Shown one piece after another: positions 53,796 through 64,000 of a DNA stretch of 64,000 nucleotides. The notes below the pieces were generated by a model. The model made no database searches, had not been told where the DNA came from, and saw only the letters and a program-made list of their open reading frames with translations. The stretch covers positions 85,334 to 149,333 of the forward strand of contig JAJTUP010000119.1 of the NCBI GenBank assembly GCA_021399435.1, in the 5' to 3' direction. The DNA is from Diaporthe sp. PMI_573 (Eukaryota; Ascomycota; Sordariomycetes; Diaporthales; Diaporthaceae). The position numbers and the translations under genes are program-made. Within the stretch, counting starts at the first letter, position 1, and every line of letters starts with the position of its first letter.

Positions 53796-55189
53796 TCAGC
53801 GGTTTACTAATCGTCCCAAAAGGGTAAAAATATGATCTGGATCAGTTCTGGATATCCAGGAGGCAGCATGCCTTCGCCCCTGGACTGGATTGGATCGACC
53901 CTCGGATCCAGCTCCAATCCAATCCAATAAGATCACTGACCCTAAGATGACATCCCATATGTTGCCGTAAGAGCCGACAAATCCATGCTTGCGTTTTCGA
54001 ACTTGGCCATCACCCTCCAGAGTTTTCACCACTGTTTCAAACTCTGTTAGGATCTCCTCGAGCCGCTGGAGCACATCCCGGTCATTTTGAGACAGCTGTG
54101 ATTCATCTCTGATGATATGAGGTACCTTAGCACCCTTCCTGACTTGCTTGGTGCGTTTGGTCCTGTTCTCATCCTCCCACTCCTGCTTGAATTTGAGGAT
54201 GGTGAGCTCGAGGTGTCTTCGAAGTTTGAGCGCTCGACGGATCATGTAGAGCTGCGAGAGCCAGCGCGTTGTCGTTGTCTCGAATGATTCAGGTATTCGA
54301 AGATGGCGCGTAAGTCAGGGTCCTCGGCATCAGTGAAAGGTCTGTTCGTATTGACAGTCCACTGAACGATCAACCGATGGAAGTGGTCTCGGTCGAACCC
54401 CTTGATGAAGGAATTGGCAATAGCTTGCTCACGGGGTTTGGCTGCGTCCAGGCCGAAGTGTTGGCTAATCGACTTGTGTCTCCCACCTGTGCCGTCACTA
54501 GCTGCCTGAGCCTCTGCCTTCCGCTCTGCCGCCGATTTAGTCTTCTCTCCTGCAGGCGCGCGGATGTGGTGAATAAGAAAAATGTGCTCCATTGCATTTT
54601 GAATACCGACTGACCTTATAGAAGTCGGCTGCGGGCGGTTCTGCTTGATACAAGCTCGGCAGACCCATCTTCTTTCCGTCCCGTTCTGGATATCGTAGCC
54701 AAAGCGCCAAATCCATGATCGCGTTTCTTTCGTGCGCTCAGATAATGTGTAGCCTTTAAAATGGCTAAAGAGTCGATCCTCACAGGTAGCTTCTGCTGTG
54801 GACTCCAACAAAGGCTGGGCATGTGGTCCGGACATTTTGGCGCGTCGCGTCCTGCCAAGAAGCGCGACTTGAGCTGCAAGAAATTCTGCAGGTAAACAGC
54901 CCAAAATCGGTAACTGGATGGTGCGTCGATCAGGGGTTCTTCGGAGTCTTCCGTCACCCCTCCTGGGTGTTGGCCCACAGATTACCCAGTTGGGCTATGA
55001 TGCCCAAAATTGATGTATTATTCAGCGGATTATCAACGGAAATCAACATCACGTACACATAGCTAAAGGCATATGAAGTGGTGTTGATGTGTATCAACAT
55101 TGAAATCGCTATGTGATGTGTATGTTGACAAAATGTTGATCAACATCGTGTACACGGATGTTGATAATGTTGAATTGATCGGAGCCTTG
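53796..55189 (-). mobile_element. hAT-1 relative with catalytic core deleted
   Basis: The transposase N-terminus (from MSG near 54835 down to about 54290) is close to hAT-1, then joins directly to a segment equal to hAT-1 residues after the catalytic core (MIRRALKLRRHLEL..., 54245 down to about 53950). The first and second Asp and CFGH regions are gone. The 5' end keeps subterminal GTTGAT/ATCAAC motifs and the terminal CAAGGCTCCGATCAA (inverted, ending 55189). The 3' half is replaced near 53950 by GGATCCAG/CCAATCC-rich sequence of another repeat. No active protein is possible. Confidence 0.8.
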
Positions 55190-56437
55190 CATGCTTGCTT
55201 GCTCCGTGGTTCCGGCATCCCTGTCTTTGAGCAGAATCATTCGACTGCCGGGACGGATGATGAGGATAAGTGAAGTCTGGGTCCGGAGGAGAAAGATGGG
55301 GACGGACCGGAGTCGATATGTGGGGATGGAGAGATCACGTGAGCGGAACCCAGAACCGCAGTATCGACCCGGCATCGCGGCATAGTTTCGATTAACACTC
55401 ATTCTTTGGAAAAGAAGATCTTAGAAACCAGCTAATATATTCTACCTTGACACTTGTTCTTGATTGGGATACTCGGACGTATCTTTCTCATTCTTATTTT
55501 GAGCCTAATAGGCTCGGTTCTAACTAGACATAGTTGGTGGTGGCAGAGTATGGTAGTGAAGCAAAACGAAATCACGAAAGCTTCTTTAGACTCCATAAGC
55601 TCTTGATAGAGCTCTTCTCTAACTGAAGGTTCCGAATCTTAGCCCTTATGCTCCTAATATAAAATTATTAACTAGATTATTTCCAATAATGTTGAAGATC
55701 TATCTTATAGGCGGTTATCCGTAGGAGGGTATTACATATATTATAAGCTATTCTGTACAAAGTTGTCCCATAGGAGGTTGATCTACAGGAGGCTGTCCTT
55801 TAGGATGTTGTCCTACAGGTGAGAGTGCATGTGCGCAGTAGGCCACGATGATTCAACTTTCACTGACTGCATTTACTGTGGCGTCTTCGCTTACACCCTC
55901 CACTGTCTAGATCTTGACCCTATAATCCCTTGAAGACCCTTGCCTTAGACATAAGGTAGCGCTGACTTAACTTCAACTAATGTATTGAGGCTAGTTGCAT
56001 GTCCCTCAATCTCCTCCGGTGACAACAGGAGGTTGAGCAGTGAGCACTAGTTCACTATGTAGACGCTGAGGCTGTGTAGCGGATGTCCATTCAAAGCTCG
56101 TCACTCATTTGTTTTAAGTTGATAGGAAGTAAATTAAAACTAGAATAAGTAAACACTGTGCCTCAAATCAATATAGCGCCTGTCACAGTTTGTTCGAGCG
56201 TTCGCAGATCAGCATCAAATAGATTGCCGGGAATGATGTCTCCACCAGTCCTTCATGTATCATCCACTCGAGTGAAGTGTATCCATTGTGGTTCATCCAG
56301 TATGCCAGAATAGTATCCTTCATTATTTTCTTTCTCGAACCAACATCCATCTCACTATGTAGCAACGACTAGCTCTTCTGGTTGGCAGCTAAGTACAATT
56401 TTCATCCTGCATTATTCCTGAATTACTCGTTTGAAGC
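55190..56437. other. AT-rich gap with a 15-bp tandem repeat
   Basis: No gene recognised. Four degenerate 15-bp units (GTTGTCCCATAGGAG-like) lie at 55762-55821, with a possible fifth upstream. Otherwise AT-rich. Confidence 0.45.
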
Positions 56438-57193
56438 TCAAAGAGCAGTAGCATTCATCAGCGTCGCAGCCAACCCATCGACTTGGTCACCGGTGATCTT
56501 GGTGGGCGATGTCTGGAACCCCTCCCCGAATGGAAACCGTTCCTGCTGAAAGATCGTGTTCATGAATATCGTGGATGTCTGCGGGTTTACAAAGTCATTT
56601 CCGAGCGTCCCGAGGATGAAGGCAGACTCGGCAAATGAAGTCTTGACCTGGTCCGGGGTCAGAGAGAACTCGGGGTTAGCTGCCTGTGCAGCGGCGACCC
56701 TATCCTTGCGGGCGGCGGCCATGGTCTTGATGTCAATTGTCGGGCTTGTGAAGTGGGCCTTGACTGTATCCCAGATGGCGGTATTGAAGCTGTTGGCATT
56801 GCCAGTCACGGTGTCGGCGCGGGATAGGCTGCCGTCGTGCTCGATGACGTTGTGTGCTTTCATGTCTTCCAGGTTGACCGTGCCGGCGACGCCTGTGGTC
56901 GAGGTGTTGAAGGTCGGTTTAGCGAGGTTAATTGTCACGGCATCATCGATGTTTAGAGCCATGGTGAAGGCGAAGTTCAGTTGATCCTGGCTGATGTTCC
57001 TGCCATCGCGCGGCAGGAAACCGTGGTTCGCGAGGGAGTTGAGCACTGGACAAGGCGAACGGCTGGCGTTCGCGGCGGGCGGTTCGAATGGAAAGTTGGC
57101 GTTCTGATTCCCAATACATAAAAGGGGTGCGGCGCAGACCAGGCCGCTCGCGAAAAACACAACAAAACTTGAAAGATTGGAGATGCCCACCAT
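56438..57193 (-). CDS. Heme-thiolate peroxidase (chloroperoxidase/UPO family), 251 aa
   Basis: Single-exon gene from ATG 57193. An N-terminal hydrophobic signal-peptide-like segment (residues 3-21) suggests secretion. Cys48 in SPCPVLNSLANHG is the proximal heme ligand of the PCP motif; EHD at 118-120 followed by GSLSR is the metal-site/EHD-S signature; Glu189 in FAESAFILG fits the distal acid-base residue. Length and EHD (not EGD) match the short unspecific-peroxygenase group. These enzymes use peroxide to oxygenate or halogenate small organic substrates outside the cell. Possible N-glycosylation sites are present (NAS, NIS, NTS, NAT). All key residues are intact. Confidence 0.9.
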   Translation of the reverse strand: MVGISNLSSFVVFFASGLVCAAPLLCIGNQNANFPFEPPAANASRSPCPVLNSLANHGFLPRDGRNISQDQLNFAFTMALNIDDAVTINLAKPTFNTSTTGVAGTVNLEDMKAHNVIEHDGSLSRADTVTGNANSFNTAIWDTVKAHFTSPTIDIKTMAAARKDRVAAAQAANPEFSLTPDQVKTSFAESAFILGTLGNDFVNPQTSTIFMNTIFQQERFPFGEGFQTSPTKITGDQVDGLAATLMNATAL

Positions 57194-59949
57194 TTTTACT
57201 GCCTTGACTGCCGCGTGCTGCTATCTGGTGAGGCGGGAAATATCACAAAGAAGGAAAGACAGAAAGAGAATCGGCCTGTCGTAAGTATTGCGTTGACACA
57301 ACAGGAGTTATATTAAGTGCATATAGGCTGACGTGAGATTTGCAAGACTGTGCGCAGTCTTATATTCCCAGATAAGTCGATGGGAGGTCACACTGCAGAC
57401 TCAGGAATGTTAGTGTTGTTAGTGTGTTCCCCCCCTTTTCTGATACAGCTAGACTTGCCCCTGCAGCAATGGTTTGATCTGCTCTCATTTGTGATGAGTG
57501 AGTGTACAAGATTAGAAATTAGCTTGTTATGGTATCCGGTTGGTTTGACGACAGAGGGTACAAGCGCTTATTCTTCACCCAAATTGATAGACTTGCCAAG
57601 AGTTACAGGGAAAGGCTTAAAGTTGGATGAGCATGACCTGACGTGTGAGGGAGGGAGTACAAGTATGCATTTTTCCCAAACACATCCAGTTTTATCACAT
57701 CCACCTGGGGAGATCTACAGCGAACGATCACATAACGAACAGTGCACTCGCTTTCTAGTAGCACACTCTAAATGAAGTTAATGCTCGGATCTCTAGGAGA
57801 CACGAGCAAGAGATAAACATAGCCGCGGCGACTCATATCTCGAAATTAAGTTGCATGCAGCACATGCGAAGGACCAGTCTGATTGTATAATGCACAGCAC
57901 GTTCTAGGCCAGAGATTTCTCATGAGCAAGTATTTACGCGATCCCTTGAATCTCGGGCAAGCTATTCATGGCATTTCCCTCACCCGAACCAAGATTGGCT
58001 TCTGCATATAGCAACAGTCAGCTGATCTGCTTCGCGGCTAAGCACTAGAGCCGCTCCCCTGGATCCCAGTGGCGCGGCTTTCATTGTTCCGCGAGCCAGG
58101 CTCACGCGTCGACCGGCCGCTCGAGACCGATCGACCATAGTACAACAATGCCTGGCCTAACGGGGACCCTCGGGATCGGCCCGCCCGTGCTCGGGCTGAC
58201 CTGCTGCCCGGGGCTGGTTATTTGGCCCTTGTCCATTGTTGTCAGGGACTGGCACTCCTGGCACATTTACTTCTTTCAATACCTAAGCTGTACCCAGGTC
58301 GAAGGTCTCTGGGAATCGCATTGCTTTCTGGGGCCTGCATTTGGACCTGCGCCTGTCGACTTCATGTGAGTTTTACAATCAATTTTTACTATTATTTCGA
58401 TACAGGCCGAACAGCCCGTCTGTAACTTGAAGTCGAGCAAAAGTGAGCTCATGTCCGTCCTGGAATGGCACACATGCATCGACCCCAGTTGTAATTATCC
58501 CCGACGTGGGTTCAAAGCTCTATTGCATGAATCCCACGCATCGGTTCTTGTGATATTCTGTACGGGTCTTCAGAATGCTCCTTGAATGGACAGAACCCCA
58601 TGATCCTGACCATCATCATCTCCTATCCTGGGCTGCAATTTCAAGCCTTTAAGCTTCGGCAACCCCGGATTGTGGAATATCAATTCCAGAACTTGTCTCA
58701 CGTCTCAGCTCACAAGAATGGTCCACTGACATGTCGAGCAGACCGTGACTACAGAATACTTGAGACGACTCTCGGTACATTTCCGAGCTTCTGTTTCAGA
58801 GAAGTAGAAGCCCATCATCTGCTAAGGGCTGCCACGGGGGTAAGCATCATTCTGGCTGTGACCAACATCGAACGTCTGATTGAGTTTGCATATCACAGCT
58901 CGGAGCTGGCCATTTGTAGCGGTTGGAGATGTTCGGTTTGTCCCGTTTAGGGCATTTGGACGGCCAAGATAGGGCGACCAATAGTTGCCCACCAAATTCG
59001 TGTCAGGTGTCCAACGGTTTCATGTGTGTATGAAGCTGCCTTTTGATGTGCCACCACATAAGCTTCCCGAATATGGGATGGACAAGGCCAAGTGATTCGC
59101 GCCTCCCGCATTTCCCGACGGCAACTGATCTGTTTGTGCATTTTGGTACCAAGTGGTGTTACAGACACCCTCCAGCCTCAAATAGACTTTTGCCCACATG
59201 CCTCCGCTCCCCGCGATGCAAGCTTCACACAGCTATCGTGTGAGCTTTCTCCGGGCTTTATCCAGAACGAGTGGGTTCCCCGAGGCACAAGGCTCTCTTT
59301 TTGATATCTATCTTTCGATCTTCAAATGTGGGCATCCATTTCCCTGGGTGCAACACGAGCTGTATCAAGAGCACAATATAATCACAAATGAAGATGATTT
59401 GATAGCGGAAAAGAACAAACATCCCCTGCTTGTCATTTCAATACATTGTAGCAGACTTTGCCTGGCGAATGAACAAGCTTTCGGGCTGTATTGTAGCTTG
59501 CCAAGATCCATTAGTTTGGAGGACTTTGTCTTACCGCAGGAAGGAACGTGATCATGAAATTTAAGCAAATCAATTGGCTGCAGCGTCGTGTGGGGTTCTC
59601 GGGACTGCTTGGTTCGCATCGGAACGTGGAGCCACCTGTCGCCAGCCGTAACCTTCTCCCAAACCACATCCGCATTGTGAGCCCCGAATTAGTCACCCAT
59701 TAACAACACCAACGGCCGCTGCAGCCCAACCGCCTTACCCGGTCCCTCTATCGAAGACTGCTTCCGAGCAAGAGAGCGGAAGAGCCGGGCCTAAGGGGTA
59801 GATAAATCCTCAAGTCTGCTGGGGGTGTTGCTGCGGCCTTCCCATAGAAACCAGGACCCTCAATGACGGTCCACTGACAACCTCCAATTCCAGTGTACAT
59901 TCTATCTATATGTTCTAGTTCATCTCTATTTGAAAACGTCATCTAAGCA
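57194..59949. other. Long gap with unconvincing ORFs
   Basis: The first part is the peroxidase upstream region. Frames of 70-141 codons (57350-57775 plus, 58148-58369 plus, 58582-58950 plus, 59198-59551 plus, 59365-59667 minus) have no recognised domain, several lack ATG, and some overlap. None can be supported as a gene. Confidence 0.35.
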
Positions 59950-61797
59950 TCAAGCCTTCTGGACGTTCTTCTTCTCCTCCTCGAGCCTCGCCTTCTCCTC
60001 CATCCTCGCAACCCGCCACTCCTGGCCCCAATACCAGTTCACCACGGCCAACGGCGCCATCGCCACGGTGAGCCACGGTGATCAATGCCAAACCCAGGAA
60101 GGCCGGCGCGGGTCCAACATTAGCAACCATAGTCTCAACAAACGCAACACCGACAGCGCCCAGCCCGCACCGCACCAGATTGTTGATGGCCGTGCTGCTG
60201 GCGCCCTTGCCGGGACACAGGTCCGACACGAGCGTCTGGTTGAGCGCGAAAGACGGCGTTACTCGTCGCAGCGATTAGGAACTGCAAAGTCAGCGGCACC
60301 ACGATCCATCCGGGCTTGGACGTCAGAATTGGCTTCGCGAGCGAGAAGCCGTACGCGGCTGTGGAGGCCGCAAATAGGCCCGCGATCCATGGTAGGTTGC
60401 GCAGGCGCGCGTGCTCAATGGGAAAGTCAGCCGGAACGTTCTTGACCGGCAGGTTGTGCCAGGACGGCAGGTTGTGCGCGATTTTGTAGGCCACCTCGGC
60501 TGTCTTATAGTCGCGCGTCATTAGTTTGCCGACGATGGCGGAGCCAACGATAGTGCCGAAGCCTGGCGTAGAGACCTCTGTGTTAGCCAAATTGAGCGGG
60601 AAGCGCTATGGCGGGAAGCCGGCGTACCGTTAGGCAGGAAAGCCAGACCAAGGAGAAGCTCGCTGAGACCAAACCGCGACTTGAAGAGTCCCGTAGTACT
60701 CGATGTCACCATGCTCCAGATGGCATACACCACGCCGCCAAAGAGCAGATTCAAGAGGATATCCTTTTGAGCCAGAAGCTTCAGGGGCTCGATGAACGTC
60801 ATGAGGGTAACCTTCTTTCGCTGGACCGTGTCGTCAGGGTCTTGCATATAGGGGAGCTCCTTGGTGAACCGCGCAATGAGCGGCTGGTGGATACCAGTGA
60901 GCCGCAGGGAGCCGTTGCCGGCAATGCTGCGTAGGGTCTCGGGCAGAAGAACACAATGATCATGATAATGACTAGGGATGAAAGGATGACGAGGAAGATG
61001 AAGATAGACCGGAAGCCAAAGAAGTTTGCCAGGAGGCCACCCAGGACCGGACCGATGGCGATGCTGAAGTTACGGACTGTTGAATGAACTCCAGGTGAGC
61101 AAGGCTGACCAGATGCGTGGTTCTTAGATGGCAGTCTTGCACTTACTTGCTTGGTAGAAGCTGATGAAAGCGCCCTTTCGGATGGTGGAGAGATGTCCTG
61201 GATGACGCCGTTTCCTTTCCATAGTGTCAAATACGGTATGCCGAGGAGCCGAGCAGGCTAACATTGTACTTACCAATACTGACAGTTGAGGCACTACCTG
61301 CCGCTTGCAGACCTCTGAAGATAAGAAGACAGCGAAGTTGGGAGAAAAGCTGAGGGCAATGTTGGAAATAATATAGACCGTGAAGGAAGCAATGTAGATG
61401 GGCCGTCGTCCCACCGTGTCCGACAATGACCCCAAAACAACGGCGATATGCCTTGAATGATAAGGTAAGACGTGATCGTCAAGGAGACTGCGTCAAGGCT
61501 GACATTGAGATCCTGCCCCCTCGTTAGCCATGAAGTTGTCTGAGAGAAGCTCATGCTTGACTCGCCTTTGCAATGGAGTCTAGGGATGGGAAGTAGATGT
61601 TCGACGACAAGCCCGAGAACAGACCTGCGACCCCGATGATGCCGATGAGGAGCTTTTTCCGGCCCTTCGAGAAGAAATGGTACGGCTTGTTCCGGTTTAT
61701 CGGCGGAAGGCGTCAGCTTTTCCTCAGCTTGCGTTGCCGGAGCTACCACGTTAGAATCGTCAAAAGGATTTTGTTTCTCATTCGCAGGTGCTCCCAC
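59950..61797 (-). pseudogene. DHA1-type MFS transporter, multiply frameshifted
   Basis: Minus-strand pieces in order give a 12-helix major-facilitator drug/H+ antiporter of the AQR1/QDR type: start MGAPANEKQNPFDD (61797), GLFSGLSSNIYFPSLD, SLTITSYLIIQG, LSDTVGRRPIYIAS (motif A), FRGLQAAGSASTVS, SIAIGPVLGGLLANF, a long loop, LLLGLAFLP, then a C-terminus PLAVVNWYWGQEW and a charged tail ending at 59950. At least six frame changes break it (near 61700, 61432, 61325, 61190, 60235, 60080), besides three or four likely introns. Some breaks sit at G-runs, others do not, so decay is more likely than base-calling error. Confidence 0.75.
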
Positions 61798-62134
61798 GCT
61801 ATAAGCATCATCAAAACGGGGTTGGCGGGACTCGTTGTTGCCCTTGGCTCAAGCCGCCAGTTTTGTGGTATGGTTGGAGACACGGTACACTGATTCTGCC
61901 AACTTGGTCGATAATACCCGCCCTGCGGGAAGTAATTCGCCTTGGACTGCCGGATTGGGACCGGAACGTCATCATGATACCGCTCTGGGTCGTACTGCGG
62001 ATCGACGGAGATGAGCTGGACGCCAGCAGCGGCTGTGGCGTACAAACTGTTTCTGACCCGCCTCAAGTCGACGGTGGTTAGGCGGCGGGAGGCACGAACG
62101 GTGGCAGCAGCCAGAGACAGTGAAGTAAATAGTG
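61798..62134. other. MFS upstream flank
   Basis: A minus-strand frame (62198-61743) reads in places like protein (DPQYDPERYHDDVPV) but overlaps the MFS start and has no domain. Treated as probable non-coding. Confidence 0.3.
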
Positions 62135-62270
62135 CAAAATACCGTATACGATATTTTTTCAACCCACACTGCACTGGATTGTTTAGGATTCGGTGCACTG
62201 CACGGCATACGGTATTACACTGTATTTAAGCAATATCGTATCGTAATATCATATCGCACGGCGTGCGAAG
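62135..62270. repeat. MITE-like palindromic repeat, copy B
   Basis: Related to 2686-2860: shares GCACTGCACGG, the GCAATA-CGTAT run and ATATCATATC. Contains inverted ATACCGTAT and ATACGGTAT motifs. Non-coding; ends approximate. Confidence 0.45.
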
Positions 62271-62916
62271 AGCCGCATGGCCTAAGCATAAAACTAACCA
62301 AATTGAGTAAGGTTGAGATTCAAGTTCGTCTCGCGGACCATAACAAGGATTGTCAGACGAACAGGTCAGAAAGATTGGATAGGCTGTTCTTGGAGGTGTG
62401 GATCTTGCCAACGTAGGTTCAACTAGTCCCCCGGATACCTGGCTCCGGCCGGATCCCCGGTCTGCGACGGAGTCGCCGGACCAAAGCCTCCGGGATCAGA
62501 CTGACCTCGAGGGATAAATAGCTAGCTATCTTCCAGCTAGATAGAAGAGGAACAAGAGAGATTCTATCGTCAAAAAAGCTGTTCCCACAAATCCATCACT
62601 GTTTGATAAAGATGAAGCTATTCACAGCTAACATATAAGATTATACGAGCTTTCCGGGCGAAATCCATTAGTCCGCTTTGAGTCTAACACCTGCAGCTTC
62701 ATGTGGAGCAAGCAAGTCTTGGCGATAATAATTCCTAAATCGGTCAAGCGCCTCAGCGTGAAGCGACTTCGTAGCGTCGGCTTCGCTCCTGAAAGCCGAT
62801 TTGCGAAGGACGGATATAAGCATGCAAATCTCCTGCACAGTATTTACCCCGCTTGAATCAGAGTCTCGTGCTGGGGATGTTCAGGACTTTTTCCCATCAG
62901 GGTAACGCCAGATTAA
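62271..62916. other. Gap with inverted motifs
   Basis: No gene. Two patches of inverted short motifs: TCCGGCCGGA with CGGAGTCGCCGGACC (62440-62500) and AGCTAGCTATCTTCCAGCTAG (62520-62540). These may be ends of an unknown repeat or simply the promoter of the next gene. Confidence 0.35.
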
Positions 62917-64000
62917 ATGAAGGTGCGAAAAACGACCGTGTGTGACAATTGTAGGACTCGGAAGCTTGGCGTAAGTTGTTGCTCAATTGGGCTTTTATTT
63001 CCGCGACTTGAATTTGCCCTGTTGACGCTTCTTAGTGCGATGGCAAACGCCCTGCCTGTTCCCAATGCTCCCTCCGAGGGCGTGAATGCCCGGGATATCA
63101 AACTGATTTGATCTTTCGTGATCCCCTGACGCCAAGACCGCCAGCCTCAGAACGGAAGGGAAACTCGACTACAAAACGGCATAAGCCCGCCAAGAAATCT
63201 CGTACTTCTGCTCAACCCATCATCGGCCAAAGCCCAACCACTATTGGCCGCACGCTAAGTTGGCCATTGAGCGACATCATTTCATTGTGCGCTCAGAATT
63301 TTGTTCCAGAAAGCGAGCTTGTATTATCATCAAGCAATCCAGCCGTATCACAATCACGAATATGCGGCTCCTGGATCGAAGTGCTGCCATCGTTGATCCA
63401 AAAAGACGAGCATCAGCACCTGCTTTCGCTGGCTATCAAAGCCCTGGGCGTCTCCATAGTTGCCAGAGGATCTGATGGCCGGGCACCAGTACCCGATGCA
63501 TTGGAAGCACAATGGGGGCGCTACACGCTTTACGAGATACAATCCGACATTATACCCCCTCATCTTTCAACGCTCTCGCTGCAACCATGATGTGCTTATA
63601 TCTCTCAGAGGTTATGCCCTATTTATCTAATTCTACACATGGGTGCATGCTAATACTCGCTAGATGATGGTACCTAGCGCACATGCTGGCTACGCCTGCA
63701 TGGAAAAGGAATCAGTGACTTGATTCAGCTGCATAGACCGCAATTTTACAAATCCGGCATTTCCCACAAACTTTTTGTCGGATTTCGCCCGCTTCTCGTC
63801 CGTGTCCTTTCCTGTTTCTATGACTTCTTCTCACGGATTCGGCAGATTATTGATTCCTTCCAAACCCGGACATCCAGCTTCCTCTCCAGCGATGAATGGA
63901 AGAACGAGCCATTCCGCATCATCCCCACAACGCCTCTTCAAGCACTTATGAATGATGCCAATACTGCCATCACTTCTCGAAAGACGATGGATAATTCCAA
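62917..64000 (+). pseudogene. Zn2Cys6 transcription factor, frameshifted, runs off window
   Basis: ATG 62917; exon 1 ends KLG at 62970, a 65-bp intron (62971-63035), then CDGKRPACSQCSLRGREC completes a GAL4-type Zn2Cys6 cluster begun by CDNCRTRKL. A basic linker follows, then a regulatory region. The frame closes at 63588, but the next frame continues FNALAATMMCLYLSEVM, so one base appears lost in the C-run near 63550. Further breaks lie near 63640-63720, then LIQLHRPQFYKSGISHKLF and TSSFLSSDEWKNEPF continue to the window end, as in fungal_trans_2-type factors. Target genes unknown; the neighbouring MFS gene is a possible former partner. Confidence 0.75.

Noticed and set aside
57350..57775. 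141-codon ORF downstream of the peroxidase promoter
   Set aside because: No domain, no intron signals, and composition like the surrounding non-coding DNA.

Overview
The window looks like accessory, transposon-rich DNA of a filamentous ascomycete (Pezizomycotina; Eurotiomycetes-like in flavour, but I cannot name a species). Evidence: genes are split by 48-134 bp GT-AG introns with ctaac/ctgac branch-point motifs, and the gene content is typically fungal (cytochrome P450s, a heme-thiolate peroxidase, a Zn2Cys6 factor, a ferric-reductase-like protein, a NACHT relic, DHA1-type MFS). No tRNA, rRNA, CRISPR array or bacterial operon was seen.

Layout. 0-14 kb is mostly decayed, AT-rich DNA holding relics: a hAT N-terminus, a NACHT/NLR P-loop fragment, a pogo-type DDE fragment, a MADS-box-like gene, a broken C2H2 gene, a small two-exon orphan gene and a broken ferric-reductase-like gene. 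13.7-30.2 kb is a chain of hAT elements and truncated host genes: a non-autonomous hAT-like element (14750-15928), the 3' third of DNA topoisomerase II (15929-18318), an apparently intact hAT element with terminal inverted repeats and a two-intron transposase (hAT-1, 18319-21349), further hAT pieces, the 3' half of an ABCA-type transporter (22035-25078), a small alpha/beta-barrel-like gene, a near-complete hAT ORF (26632-29206), an unidentified gene 3' end and a gypsy RT fragment. 30862-36101 is a complete Ty1/copia element with two 195-bp LTRs that I read as identical and a 5-bp target duplication. It sits in the upstream region of a complete P450 gene (36204-38218).

38.5-56.4 kb: a Tad-like LINE fragment, a 17-bp minisatellite, a two-exon orphan gene, a second hAT element (42907-45265), a RSR1-like small GTPase relic, a gypsy gag fragment, a second truncated MADS-like copy with its shared upstream region, a P450 relic, a ubiquitin-conjugating enzyme relic, a hAT C-terminal relic and an internally deleted relative of hAT-1 (53796-55189). 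56.4-64 kb has a complete short heme-thiolate peroxidase gene, a frameshifted MFS transporter, a MITE-like repeat also found near 2.7 kb, and the broken start of a Zn2Cys6 factor that runs off the window.

Few genes look functional: the P450 (36204), the peroxidase (56438), the two-exon orphans (8486, 41448), the barrel-like gene (25239), the MADS-like ORF (4555), hAT-1 and the copia element. Most other host genes survive as fragments, often cut exactly or nearly at hAT ends and without target-site duplications, which suggests repeated hAT-linked deletion or recombination. No cargo-mobile-element recombinase or coherent metabolic cluster could be shown.
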